A stretch of 64,000 bases of DNA from Lepisosteus oculatus (taxonomy: Eukaryota > Chordata > Actinopteri > Semionotiformes > Lepisosteidae), in the NCBI RefSeq assembly GCF_040954835.1, contig NC_090723.1, positions 9,496,001-9,560,000 of the forward strand. The letters are read 5' to 3'. The translations under genes and the position numbers were made by a program. Below, in pieces: positions 1-10,000 of the stretch (within the stretch, counting starts at the first letter, position 1; each line of letters begins with the position of its first letter). The notes beneath the pieces are model-generated. The model was not told the DNA's origin. It searched no databases and saw only the letters and a program-made list of their open reading frames with translations.

Positions 1-724
1 TCGCAATCGACCACCACTACTTTTTTTTTAATTTAGTGAAAAAGACACGACTCCGCAAGTGCAGCACAGATTTGGAGGAAAAAAAGGTTCAAACCGCTTC
101 CGTACCTCCGCAAGCTTCTTTTTGGCAATTGCCCCCGCGCCCACCGCTCTTCTGTGCATTTCTGTTGGCGCAACAAACTTTTCCTTCCACAAAGCGAAGA
201 GACTTTGGCTCCTGTTTTGCAAACCGACACTTCAGGGTCTAGAAACTGCAGCTCTGTGGGGGCGCCAGTTACCTCATTCCTGCTCCATGGGCTAATGTCC
301 AATGGTTATCTCCTTTCTTTTTCGCATTGCACATAAATATTATATATGTAAAATTATTGGTTTTCAAGAAATCATCCGCCGAACAGGCTTACAACAGTAA
401 CAACATTTCCTGGTTTACCTACGTGAGACTGAGAGGAAGTATATTATGACTACTTCCGCCTGCGACGCCGGAAAGAGGGCTGCTGAAAATATCCTGGATG
501 AGTTTTGCAAGCACGCCCCCTGTTGGCTGTGTGCTTTTAAAGTGCTCTCATGCTCCGAGCATATACGCTTTTATTGCCTTTATTACCAATATATACTGTA
601 TCTGAAAAGATCTATCATCAAAATCTAAAAGTCTGTCGTTGTAATTTGTCCCGTTTTTTTCTTTCGCTCAAATTAAAGTGAACGGGGTTCATGTTGTTTT
701 GTATGAGACACTGTACTTTAGCAG
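1..724. other. Left flank, no gene seen
   Basis: This stretch is AT-rich with several short open frames on both strands, none of which looks like a known protein or has credible splice sites. I see no recognisable repeat before about 725. In mammals the neighbour on this side of GIP is SNF8, but no SNF8 exon is visible here. Confidence 0.5.
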
Positions 725-1328
725 TGGATTCTAAAAGGCTGGACAAGCTCATCAGGAGAGCAAGCTCTGTCATTGGGTCTGACCTGGACCCCCTGGAGGT
801 AGTGGCTGAGAGGAGAACGGTGTCCAAACTAGAGGCCATCATGGACAACGTCTCCCATCCCCTCTATGACAGGCTCGTAGAAATGAAGAGCACGTTCAGC
901 AATAGACTGATCCATCCACGGTGCGACAGGGAGCGCTACAGGAGGTCATTCTTGCCTTCTGCCATAAGACTGTACAACACATCCACCTTGCGTCTGGGCA
1001 GAGGCAACATTGACAGTGACCTGTTTCTGGACTGAACACATCTACACATCTACTGCTACATCGGTTTTTGTGCAATACATTTATATTTATATTTATATCT
1101 ATATTTATATTCATATGTGCAATACGATGTTTCTGCGTACTGTACTGTTCTGGTTTGTTCTTTGTGTGTCCTGGACTGTAACTCTTTTAGTGCACCCCTC
1201 ACTGTACTGATTGTATTGTATTATTATTATTATTGTATCATTCGATACACTGTGGGTGTGTTGTCTGTGTTAAGCTGCTTTTGCACTGCAATTTCCCTCA
1301 CGGGGTCAATAAAGTATCTATCTACACA
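725..1328 (+). mobile_element. 5'-truncated non-LTR retrotransposon (LINE) 3' end
   Basis: The element contains the last part of a reverse-transcriptase ORF, then a short 3' UTR with an AT-rich tract, and it ends in an AATAAAGTATCTATCTA-type tail. Such tails and this ORF end are typical of fish non-LTR elements of the jockey/CR1/Rex-like superfamily. The rest of the ORF is absent, as expected from incomplete reverse transcription. The exact clade is not settled. Confidence 0.75.
736..1035 (+). pseudogene. LINE ORF2 C-terminal fragment
   Basis: About 100 residues read without a stop and end at the natural stop codon. The recognisable features are a KRLDKLIRRASSVIGSDLD-type start and, towards the end, a HPRCDRERYRRSFLPSAIRLYN-like segment (quoted only in part from the pattern). 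These match the region after the reverse-transcriptase fingers and palm in fish non-LTR elements. The endonuclease and catalytic RT motifs are missing, so it cannot be active. The open frame suggests a fairly young insertion. Confidence 0.72.
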
Positions 1329-1739
1329 ACCGTCGGATCACAGCTGCCCACCGACATCATTTGTTGTTTTTATTTGTAGTGCAAAAGCTTACTTCAGAAC
1401 TACAGTATTTATGCATGTAGTAGGTCGTTTCTGTAGCAGTTTTTATGTTGTAAAACACTGCAGGCACGTTCGGCCATTTTAAAACAAGTACGAAATCTGT
1501 TCATAATCACGACACGTGTTTATTTCATTGGAGGTTTTTATTTGCGTCGCGGGGATGGATTTACACGAGAGTTAACAGACAGGTCTGAAACCGAAGGCGG
1601 TTCACGCCGCCAGATCCTCTCCGGGGTGACTCCGCCAGTCTCCGCCCGGCGCCCGTCGGTGTGACGTCACTGGGTCCTGGAACGGACAGGGAGACACCCA
1701 CTCAGAATCAAGGAGGGATGAGCCCTGTCACCAGAGAGC
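1329..1739. other. Intergenic, no gene seen
   Basis: Unique-looking sequence with a moderately GC-rich patch near 1600-1680. I find no coding or RNA signal. Confidence 0.4.
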
Positions 1740-1918
1740 AGTCTCTTTGAGGCATCCTCCCTCTGTTTGGACACCAGAAGCTTATGGATCCAAGGATCAC
1801 ATCTAGACGTTTATTGAAGAATCCCAGGAAATTCACTTCGACATTCTGGGCGGTTTGTTCCAGACCCCTACAACCCTTTGTGTAATGAACTGCCTTATGT
1901 TCTAAGTCTGAAATACTA
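1740..1918 (-). repeat. Probable interspersed repeat (retroelement remnant)
   Basis: Read on the minus strand, the segment has the form of a repeat I recognise from non-teleost fish: a GGTCTGGAACAAAC motif, then a stretch ending in a CAATAA motif and 'GATCCATAAGCTTCTGG'. A short open frame crosses it but looks decayed. Recognition is from memory of the family, without a search. Confidence 0.4.
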
Positions 1919-1933
1919 CCCCCCCCCCCCCCC
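1919..1933. repeat. Poly(C)/poly(G) tract
   Basis: Fifteen consecutive C on the plus strand, just beyond the likely gip 3' end. Confidence 0.95.
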
Positions 1934-1982
1934 ACTCACCCCAGTTTTCTCTTTTGTCCTTAGAACATACGTTTTCCCTTTG

Positions 1983-1988
1983 TTTATT
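1983..1988 (-). terminator. gip: Candidate gip polyadenylation signal
   Basis: AATAAA on the minus strand, about 195 bases downstream of the last securely read gip exon. If used, cleavage would fall near 1960-1972. The terminal exon with the stop codon should lie between here and about 2150. Confidence 0.5.
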
Positions 1989-2182
1989 TTTGTGAAACTC
2001 CAGAGCATAGGTAACTGCCACTCAGACATCTGTTGGACATCATAGCATGTTACACGTATGTGGAACTGATGTGCCCTCCCTAGTGTAGCTGAAGCTCTGG
2101 TGTGTTGGAGCCCAGCTTGCCTCCTCTGGATGTTAGATGACCTGGGCGCAGCTCTCCTGAGTCCGGCCTGGATGCAGCTCAC

Positions 2183-2290
2183 CTGTCTTTGCTGGCCGTC
2201 CTGAGAGCTGACTCAATGAGCTCCTGCCTCACCAGGTCACTGAGCAGCTGCAGCGCCTCGGAGCCCCCCGCTGAGCGCTCGCCTCTGCGG
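2183..2290 (-). CDS. gip: gip exon 4: C-terminal propeptide
   Basis: The exon is 108 nt. The acceptor is CTGCTCTCCCAG and the donor AG|GTGAGC. It completes the Asp codon begun in exon 3 and reads DRRGERSAGG, then an amphipathic helix-like segment. It stays open and ends in AG, so at least one more exon is needed for the stop codon. Confidence 0.82.
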
Positions 2291-3384
2291 CTGGGAGAGC
2301 AGACCGGGGATCAGCACCTGACCGCGGGCGGAGGAGCGGAGGAGCGGAGGAGCGGAGGAGCCCGGACACTCACTCGCTTTTCTTCTCCCGCCTGGTCAGC
2401 AGGAAGTTGACAAAGTTCTTCTGCACCATGGAGTCCACGATCTTGCTGATGTCGCTGGCGAGGGTGGACTCGGCGTAGCGTTTCCCGAAAACCCGCCTCT
2501 GCTCCCCCGGTTCCTGTTCCAGCCTGGCACACGCACACACATGCATACACACGCACACACATGCACGCAGACATGTACACACACACACATGCATGCACAG
2601 ACGCACAGATGCACACACACACAGACACACAGACGTACATGCATACACATGCAAGCACAAACACATGCACACAGACACAAACGCGCACACACAGACACAC
2701 AAATGCAGACACACATGCACATGCAGACGCAAGCACACAGATATGTGCACACACCGGACACATGCATACACATACACACACATACAAGGGCATGGCCATA
2801 ACATCACCCATCACACATTCCCAGGACAGAATGCACACAATACATGAGACAAACAACATCACAAGCGTCCTACACAGCAAACACACAACGAGTGCATAGA
2901 GGAGTCCTCTACAAGCACAACCAAAATGTGCCAGTAGAGCAGTGAAAGACAGGAAAGAATCTCTATGCGTGTGGGCTGCAGTTCAGTCTAAACTAGAGGA
3001 GCCAATCTATCTGCTTCTCCCAGCTCTTCAGGTGCTGGTGCTCCCTGTTCACACACCCTCCAGTACCAGGACTGGGGACTCCCATCTAAACATTTAATGT
3101 CTGCATAAGTAACGAGCAATTGCACTAAATTGATCCTAAATCTTTGCATAGTAGAAATTACAGCAGAAAAGAAAATAAAAAAGCCCACAAAAAATGACAT
3201 CCCTCAACCCAGCTAATATCTGTCCATCTTGTGATAGTAATTTCCCCAGGGTTTGGCTCCAGAACTCCCTGCTCAAGTGAGAGAGGCTCTGCAGCCCCCC
3301 AGCCAGTTCTCACCTGCTCTCCTGCTGCGCCAGCACCATTCCCACCACACACAGCAGGAGGAAGCTCATTCCCACCTTCATCAT
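2183..3384 (-). CDS. gip: Glucose-dependent insulinotropic polypeptide precursor (three coding exons; terminal exon not placed)
   Basis: This gene encodes the incretin GIP, a secreted hormone of enteroendocrine cells that acts on the class B receptor GIPR. Three exons join in frame (71 + 150 + 108 nt) to give 109 codons plus two bases. Residues 1-19 form a signal peptide (MMKVGMSFLLLCVVGMVLA). A GKR site at 37-39 precedes the mature hormone, which begins YAESTLASDISK at residue 40. The hormone runs to about residue 74 before an RR pair. A C-terminal propeptide follows, with SEALQLLSDLVRQELIESA resembling the LLRDLLIQELLACLL segment of the human precursor. Tyr1-Ala2-Glu3 separates GIP from glucagon, GLP and VIP. 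The divergent neighbour igf2bp1 matches the mammalian gene order. The last few codons lie in an unplaced exon towards about 1960-2150. Two tandem ATGs occur at the start; the first is used here. Confidence 0.92.
2374..2523 (-). CDS. gip: gip exon 3: mature GIP hormone
   Basis: The exon is 150 nt, entering in phase 2 (AG|G) and leaving with GA before a GTGAGT donor. It encodes a short N-propeptide, the GKR processing site and the hormone. The penultimate Ala2 keeps the DPP4-cleavable N-terminus. Relative to human GIP, Phe6, Tyr10 and Trp25 are Leu, Ile and Phe. The acceptor is preceded by a degenerate GT repeat, not a normal pyrimidine tract. Confidence 0.93.
2524..2800. repeat. Degenerate CA/GT microsatellite in gip intron
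   Basis: About 275 bases of imperfect (CA)n with CATG and CAGA interruptions on the plus strand. In the sense of gip transcription it is UG-rich and runs right up to the acceptor of the hormone exon. The long Cys/Val or His/Thr open frames here are products of the repeat. Confidence 0.93.
2801..3313 (-). other. gip: Remainder of gip intron 2
   Basis: Unique intronic sequence between the CA-rich tract and the signal-peptide exon. No further exon is seen. Confidence 0.6.
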
Positions 3385-3391
3385 GTTCTGT
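3314..3391 (-). CDS. gip: gip exon 2: start codon and signal peptide
   Basis: Coding runs from 3384 to 3314 (23 codons plus AG). The first ATG is at 3384-3382 and a second, in frame, at 3381-3379. The exon ends in AG followed by a GTGAGA donor. The upstream acceptor is CTCACAG ending at 3392, leaving about 7 bases of 5' UTR in this exon. The hydrophobic core FLLLCVVGMVL and the Ala-Gln boundary fit a cleavable signal peptide. Confidence 0.88.
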
Positions 3392-3400
3392 CTGTGAGCG

Positions 3401-3855
3401 TGTACAGAGAGGACTCAGAGTTAACACACCTGTACAGAGAGGACTCAGAGTAAACACACCTGTACAGAGAGCACTGGAGTTAACACACCTGTACAGAGAG
3501 CACTGGAGTTAACACACCTGTACAGACAGGACTCAGAGTTAACACACCTGTACAGAGAGCACTGGAGTTAACAGACCTGTACAGACAGGACTCAGAGTTA
3601 ACACACCTGTACAGAGAGCACTGGAGTTAACACACCTTTAAAGACAGGACTCAGAGTTAACACACCTGTATAGAGAGCACTGGAGTTAACACACCTGTAC
3701 AAACAGGACTCAGAGTTACACCTGTACAGAGAGCGCTGGAGTTAACACACCTGTAGAGACAGGACTCAGAGTTAACACACCTGTACAGAGAGCTCTGGAG
3801 TTAACACACCTGTACGAAGAGGACTCAGAGTTAACACACCTGTACGGAGAGCTCT
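3401..3855. repeat. 30-bp minisatellite with dimeric 59-60 bp order
   Basis: There are about 15 units. Type A units read GGACTCAGAGTTAACACACC and type B units GCACTGGAGTTAACACACC, each followed by TGTACAGA-like sequence. A and B mostly alternate, so a higher-order period of about 59 bp is visible. On the gip sense strand nearly every unit contains ACAG|GTGTGTTAAC, a plausible splice donor. Confidence 0.95.
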
Positions 3856-3912
3856 GTGTGTCTGACCTCCTGGCTGGTCTGGGCTGGGTCGATCCCTGGT
3901 GTGTCCGTCTGA
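3840..3912 (-). other. gip: Inferred gip exon 1 (5' UTR)
   Basis: The TATA box places a start site near 3912. The first donor-like sequence, GTACAG|GTGTGT, is at the edge of the minisatellite, with the exon ending at 3840. The region has no long open frame, consistent with a non-coding leader exon. The donor choice is uncertain because the repeat offers many equivalents. Confidence 0.5.
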
Positions 3913-3935
3913 AAGTGGAGCAGCACAGCTCCCCA

Positions 3936-3942
3936 ATTTATA
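3936..3942 (-). promoter_or_regulatory. gip: gip TATA box
   Basis: TATAAAT on the minus strand within CTATAAATTGGGG, about 550 bases upstream of the start codon and correctly placed for a leader exon ending at 3840. Confidence 0.65.
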
Positions 3943-3969
3943 GAGACACGGTGCATGGCTCAGCCCCCG

Positions 3970-4034
3970 TTATCACAGCAGGAAACCTAGCAGGAGAAAA
4001 ACACTTTAGTTCTGCTCCATTAGGAACATTAATG
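3970..4034 (-). promoter_or_regulatory. gip: GATA and TAAT motifs upstream of gip
   Basis: A TGATAA GATA motif (3970-3975, minus strand) and a palindromic CATTAATG homeodomain-type site (4027-4034) lie within 100 bases upstream of the TATA box. Mammalian GIP promoters depend on GATA-4 and on the homeodomain factors ISL1 and PDX1. Use in this species is inferred. Confidence 0.4.
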
Positions 4035-4039
4035 GGCTT

Positions 4040-7000
4040 AGAAATAAGGACACGGGTTTCAATAACAGTCCTGTTTGTCTTTTAACAGGCGGCTGGATTT
4101 AAATCGTTGTAGTTCAAGTACGTAGCTCCGCCAGCGTGCATCGGCTGCAAAGGAACAAGTTATAGGTTTATTTCCTGCTGAAAAGAGAAGAAACACAACG
4201 TTTCGGCTGTGGAGCCTTCTTTAAATCTTCTTTAGACCACATGCGTCATATTTTCCTGCGTCTTAGTAAATAGGTCTGCCCGACTCTCCATATTCCAGTA
4301 CCGCGTTTTGAAGCATGGACTTTCAGGAGTAAGGACTGCTAAGCATATCTAGGAGGTATAAAATGACTCGTGAGAAATATAGTCTGTAGATGGTAACTGA
4401 ACTGCAGGTTGTCATTAAGGAGAGGGGCCCAGACGAGACCCCCTCAAGCACACACATCCCGTTTCTCCCTGCTCTGCAATTGGTTTTTTTAGATGCTGAT
4501 CTCTGAGTGACACGACAAGGGAATCAACTTCTTTTGGTCCCGAGTTTTTCTCCTGACCGTGTGCCCGGTGCGTGTTGCGTGTTGCGTGTTTACACGAGTC
4601 CCACCGGGGCGGGAGAGGGTGTGAGCGCGGAAGTGCAGCGGCGAAGCGTCTCAGCCTCCGCCGGAATATAATTACGGGATAATTATAATGACTGGAATAT
4701 AACTCAAAGATGAAATGATACGGGTATTTCCGGTTGGAAATGATACGGGGGCGTATTTCTTCTCAGCCGAGGGCTCGTCAAGCACGGCTGACTCATAATT
4801 TGCGGTTTCTGGTCCTTCGTGTTTCCAGTCCATTACCCTGAGTGTTGCTACACGGGGTAAAGGCTCCAATCTCGAGTTCACACCTCACCTGCCGCGCACC
4901 TTGAAAAACACCCGCCGGCTTTCCTCTTGCTGGGAATGTTTTGTTTTTATTTAAACAAACAAACAAAAAACTCTTTATCTTTTGTTCTCCTGTAGGGCGT
5001 GCTCGACGAAGGTTTGATTGGCAAACGACGAGTACTTTATTTTTATTTTTATCGTTCTCTACAAAGTTGTTTTAAAATTGATCTGTCCAATTTAAAGGAA
5101 TCTGTAACGATCAGCAAATAAAGCTTGTGGAAGTTCAGTAAAACTTACAGTATGTATTGTGTGTGTCTGGGCTTGATTTGAAGTAGTAATCTGCGCTCTT
5201 TACATTAAATTTCTGGATCGCCTTTTTCTCGGTCCCCTATTAAAAAATGTTTTTATCACCTTTTCGTGACTTTTATCTGCTTAACTCTCGATATTCTTTC
5301 ATTTTCGTTTACGTGTGATATATAACAACTCATATATTCACCATCTATATTCAGCCGACCAGTTTTCAAAGATATTCTTGTCTGGTTTTAAAACTGAGCG
5401 GTTCCGAGCTCCACTCAACTTCACCGTATCGCCGCGCTGCGGGAAGAACTTTAACCGGTGAAACCCAATCGACTTGATCTCACAAATCGCCTCCTGTCCG
5501 CGCTAAGTCTCTGCACAAGTCCCTGTAAGTAAAGAGCGTAATTTGCATTCATCTCATCTCCGACTCGGAGCCAGAAAGAAGAGGCCATCAGAATCTGAAT
5601 CGAACAAAACAATTCGACTTTCAAGAACCCAAATTCTCTTTCGGCGTCGAACTGAACAGCTCACATCAGGGGGATCGTTTCTGTGTGCTGGACCGAAACG
5701 AAAAACTTGTGTTGACCCTGCGCGATCACAGATTAGGTCCAATCCAAATTATTTTCAGATGCTCCTACCCAGAGACGTATATCACATAAATGTCGTCCAC
5801 CTGTATATAATGCGAGTTAGCGTTGTACTAAAATTCGGTTCGGAACAGGCAACGCGAATGGATGATGTGATAATATTTTATCGCTGTTCATTCTCGACAC
5901 GCCACCTGAAGTTGCAAGCACACATCGCCTGATCAACGGGGCATTCTGGCACTGGAGAGACTTTATTTCTCACCGAATCGCTGTGTTTGGAGTTCATTCC
6001 GAATGCCCATTTTTTGTGTGATTGAAAGAAAACCAAGACATTTTTAAAACATGTCACAGAAAAACAAAACCATACGAAATAACGCGAAAATAAAATTATA
6101 AGCAGCACGTAAATATTAAACACATTCAGCCAGTTGCATCTGTGTATCGTTATATTCTGGAAGTAGAACTTTTTTAACACCTTCGTATTTTCTTCAACGG
6201 TAAGAGCGCGGGAGACTATGAAACCGTTTCCTCTGGTTCGGTTTCGTTGTGTCCACTGGTGCCGGGAGCTTTGAAGACGCGGTGACTTGGGTGAGATTAA
6301 ACTCCCGGTTTTCAGAGATACTCTGCTAATTAAGTTTCTTTACCCTAAATTACTCACGGGAGTTACAAAATTAAGACTGTAGGGTGTAGCTAGGGTGGAC
6401 TATGACTGCACTTTTTAAAGTTCTTCTGAATCTGAAGAGCGCTTGAAATACTCCGCTCTGATTTCATCAAATGTTTCGTGTTTTTAAATCAAATTCGATT
6501 GAGGTCCTGTTCCTGTGGAGAGGTGGGGGGTTGCATTAGGCAACGTTGGGGAGCTGAAAACAACAAATAAAGTTTTTAAAAAAATATTGGAACCGACTGA
6601 AGATTTAGATCTCCTGTTTGTTAATCGTCGCTTTTTAATCTCGGTGAGTGAGTCGTCGTCCACTTCATTAAACGGCATTTTCACGAAAACAAATTTGAAA
6701 CAGGACACATGGGTGACTGTGGATGTGTTAAGTCTCACTGTGGTTGTAACAAATAATATTTTATTTATTAATTAACGAAATCAATTAAGCATGAATTCAT
6801 GATGCGCGTACGTCTGTAGATTTTAGCTGAGACCTACCAGAAACACGCAACCAATAGAGTCAGGATCTTCTCATGAAAGGTTTTGACCGGGATTAAAAAG
6901 TTTATTTTCTTATCACCATCAGGGGCGATTTACAATCTTTGTCAACTTTTGCCTTACGTCTTTTACAAAGTACAAGGGAAACTATTCTAAAGCAAGCCCG

Positions 7001-10000
7001 AGAGCATTATTGAGTAATCGCTGTGTTTTAAGCGCCTGGACTCGGAGGATTAAACACGTCTGCTTGACCGGGACTGAGCAATCACGGGAGGTCTCGGTCC
7101 CGGTCCGACCAGACCCTCCTGTCCGCTGGGTTTTGCTGGTTTTAAACTTTGTTTTGGGTTTTGTTTGCGCGTGGTTTTCTCAGACACCCTGATTTCAAAC
7201 GTATTGTTTCCAACGACTCCAGCTTGCGGGGTCCTAAGACTGTTTCGTGAAGAGTCTCCTGGGTGCTTTCCGTCCGAACAGTTCTCCACACCTAATCGTT
7301 TTATCACGAGGAGCCGCGGGTGGGCGTGACACTGGACCAGACACATTTGAACAAATTGTTGTTGTTTTTTCTTCTAACGCATCAGGAATGCGGCGTGTTC
7401 TAAGTATCAAATATTGGCTCCACGTTGATACTGATGACAGTGTAATGCAATGTCAGATTATAATTTCGTCTGCCGAGGGGTGCAGGTGAGTCCTCAGCCG
7501 ATCCGGGGCTGGACGAATCCGGCGTCTGTGAGGCTGATTTTGCCGGTCTGTCTGTCAGTCTGGCGGAAGAGGAGGAGTTGGAGGGGGCTGTAGGCACAGA
7601 TGAGACGCCGAAACAGGCGAAGGCGGAGGAGGAGGAGGAGGTACTAGGGTGCCGAGACTGTGAGCGAGGAGTGAATTACACGAGAAGGATGAGTAAAGAC
7701 AAGACGACCCGCGCTGTTCTGGGAGAGAGAAAGGTTTTAAGCAAAGTATCTCGTGTGCGTGGTCTCCACAACCTGGCCTATCGTTGGTTGACCGGAAGGC
7801 GGCGAGGTCAGGGGGACAGACGCCCGCTGGCTGCACCGCCCGATCCCTCCACGCGGCGGCAGCACTCGCAAGCGATTGGTTACCGATTGGTTGTCTCCCT
7901 CGGTGAAACCTTCTGAGAAGTTCCATTCATAGATCTTCCACGAGGTACTTAAAGTGATTCGGTTTTCGAGAAGTCACCCCGCGTCCCAAACTACCCATTA
8001 CGGTTAATGGCTAACCCTAACCTGTGCAGTAATACGATTTTCACTGCGTCCCCGGCATTTCAGTATCCAACATATAAGTTCCTCGTTCTGCATCTTCTGT
8101 GCTTTTGTTCGCTTAAATCGTCGTCTGCCAACTGTGAATTTACCAGGCTTTACAAACCCTGCACCGTGGTATTTGACAGAGCTTCTCCAATCTTACTGTC
8201 AGACTTAAGCATCACTTGGTTTTCGCAGTTGCTGGCTGGCTGTGTAGGGGACCGACCCCCTTCCGTGCACATAAACTGTGGATTTGCCCGTGTCCGTAAG
8301 GAAAATAACTTTTAAAAACTCGACAACAGATATGGTCTCGGAGCAATCTTTTTAACTCACCTTTTTGTTGCATTTTCATTTTTTTTCTGCTTTTGTGTTC
8401 TCATTTGTTGTCCTGTATAGCGCCTGCAGATGCGAGGCTTGAAATAGCGCTTTCTAAATATTTATTTTTAATTAAAATTTAAATTCACGGCTACATGGGG
8501 GAATTGGAAAATCAAGTTCATTTATTGTTTGTAGGGTATTATTAGTATACCCTCTTTTATCATTAAAACGATTTTTTTTTCTTGACGGGTTTTAAACCCA
8601 TTCTGTTTTTATCTCCGATTTCTTATGTCGTGCACGAGATATGTACATTTCAGTGGAATGCGTGCGCGCGCGCCATACTTCAGGGTGGGTGTTGTGCGCT
8701 TGCGCGCGTTCACGGCGGTTTTCAGGAGCAGAATGTGTTGCTGTTTGTTGGGGGGGGGGGGGGCAGGAACTGCATACCATTAAAAAAAAACTTTTATGTG
8801 CAATTGTTTTTTAATCGATTTAAATTCTAATATCAACACCCAGCACGTTTTAAGCTTACATAGTGCCCCGTGTCGAGTTCAGAAAGCTTGTTTTTGTCTT
8901 GCTCGTAAAAAAAAAAAAGACTCCGCTACAAAATGGTGTCACTTCATTCATCTATAAGAAAAATGAAGGCAATTACATTTTTATTTTATTTTTTTAAATC
9001 TTTTGAGAAATTTGATTTAAGGTTTTGAACAGTTGGGCAACAAGACGTCGAGGCACGTGTGTGTGTGTCGAGAATCTAGAAACTTAAGGGAAAAGACCAG
9101 CAGGAACATGTAGTTAAGGTTGGTCTGAAAGTCTGACTCCTGTCCGCCTCGGCCGGTGGCTATCCGGACCAGTCCGCTGTCCAGCCGGTGTGTCCGGAGT
9201 GAGGAGACCCGCACTGGTCCCGAACCCCCCGGCCAGCGCGCACCCCGGATCGCGAGCCCCGGGCCTACGGGTTCCGGACACCACTCGGCCCTGCAGCATT
9301 CCCGGACACCAGTAACATGCTTTCAGGAGCATCCTGCTTCCGTGTTGTGCTTTTCTGATAACTGGCCGCTTGTAGCCCTGCAATGTGAGAAAAAATACTC
9401 TATTTGTGCGTGCAACCACATGTAGGAATTGCGTTTTAATTCACGTCTTTTGATTTTATTTTTTAGGCTTTGGTTAACCTGTGTTGTCAAATCGACCGCT
9501 GTGGCTGATCAGGTGACGTAATCTTCTTTTTGTCGTCCACATAAGTATCTGCATTCGCAGAAATGATGTACATTTTACTCTGAAGTCCCCTGTTTCTACA
9601 AGATGCAGACAAATCTAAGATTTTGTGATTTAGAAAGCAAATGGACACATTGATGTGTTAAATGCATTTTCATTTGTCGTTCGTTTCAGCATTATACAAT
9701 GAAACTCCCACAATTAAAATCATACAATAGATGTATCTTTTTAAAAAATATATATTGACTTATTAGATTGTATTAAACTATTATAGTACGGAAACAAAAT
9801 GTTTAAACCCAAATAAAATAAGAAAGTTGCAGGATAAAATCTAAAACAGAAGATTTTTTGTTAAAATCTCACAAAGAAGAGAAGGGATTTTTAGGAATGC
9901 TGTTACAGGAATGTGCTGGAAGTCTCAGCATTAATGCAGCTGTCTTAAACATGAAGTATGGAGGGAGAAATAACTCATTTTTAAGACAGTGTTTACATCG

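Noticed and set aside
691-1035. 114-codon frame as a host gene
   Set aside because: Matches the C-terminal end of a LINE reverse-transcriptase ORF and is followed by a LINE 3' tail.
2311-2886. Long Cys/Val-rich and His/Thr-rich open frames
   Set aside because: They are translations of the degenerate CA/GT repeat. Only the GIP exon part in one frame is real coding.
3401-3855. CRISPR-like array of about 30-bp repeats
   Set aside because: The units are directly adjacent with no unique spacers, and the DNA is vertebrate. It is a minisatellite.
7578-7916. 112-codon frame in the gip-igf2bp1 spacer
   Set aside because: GC-rich patch with overlapping frames on both strands, no domain and no conserved-looking start or splice signals.
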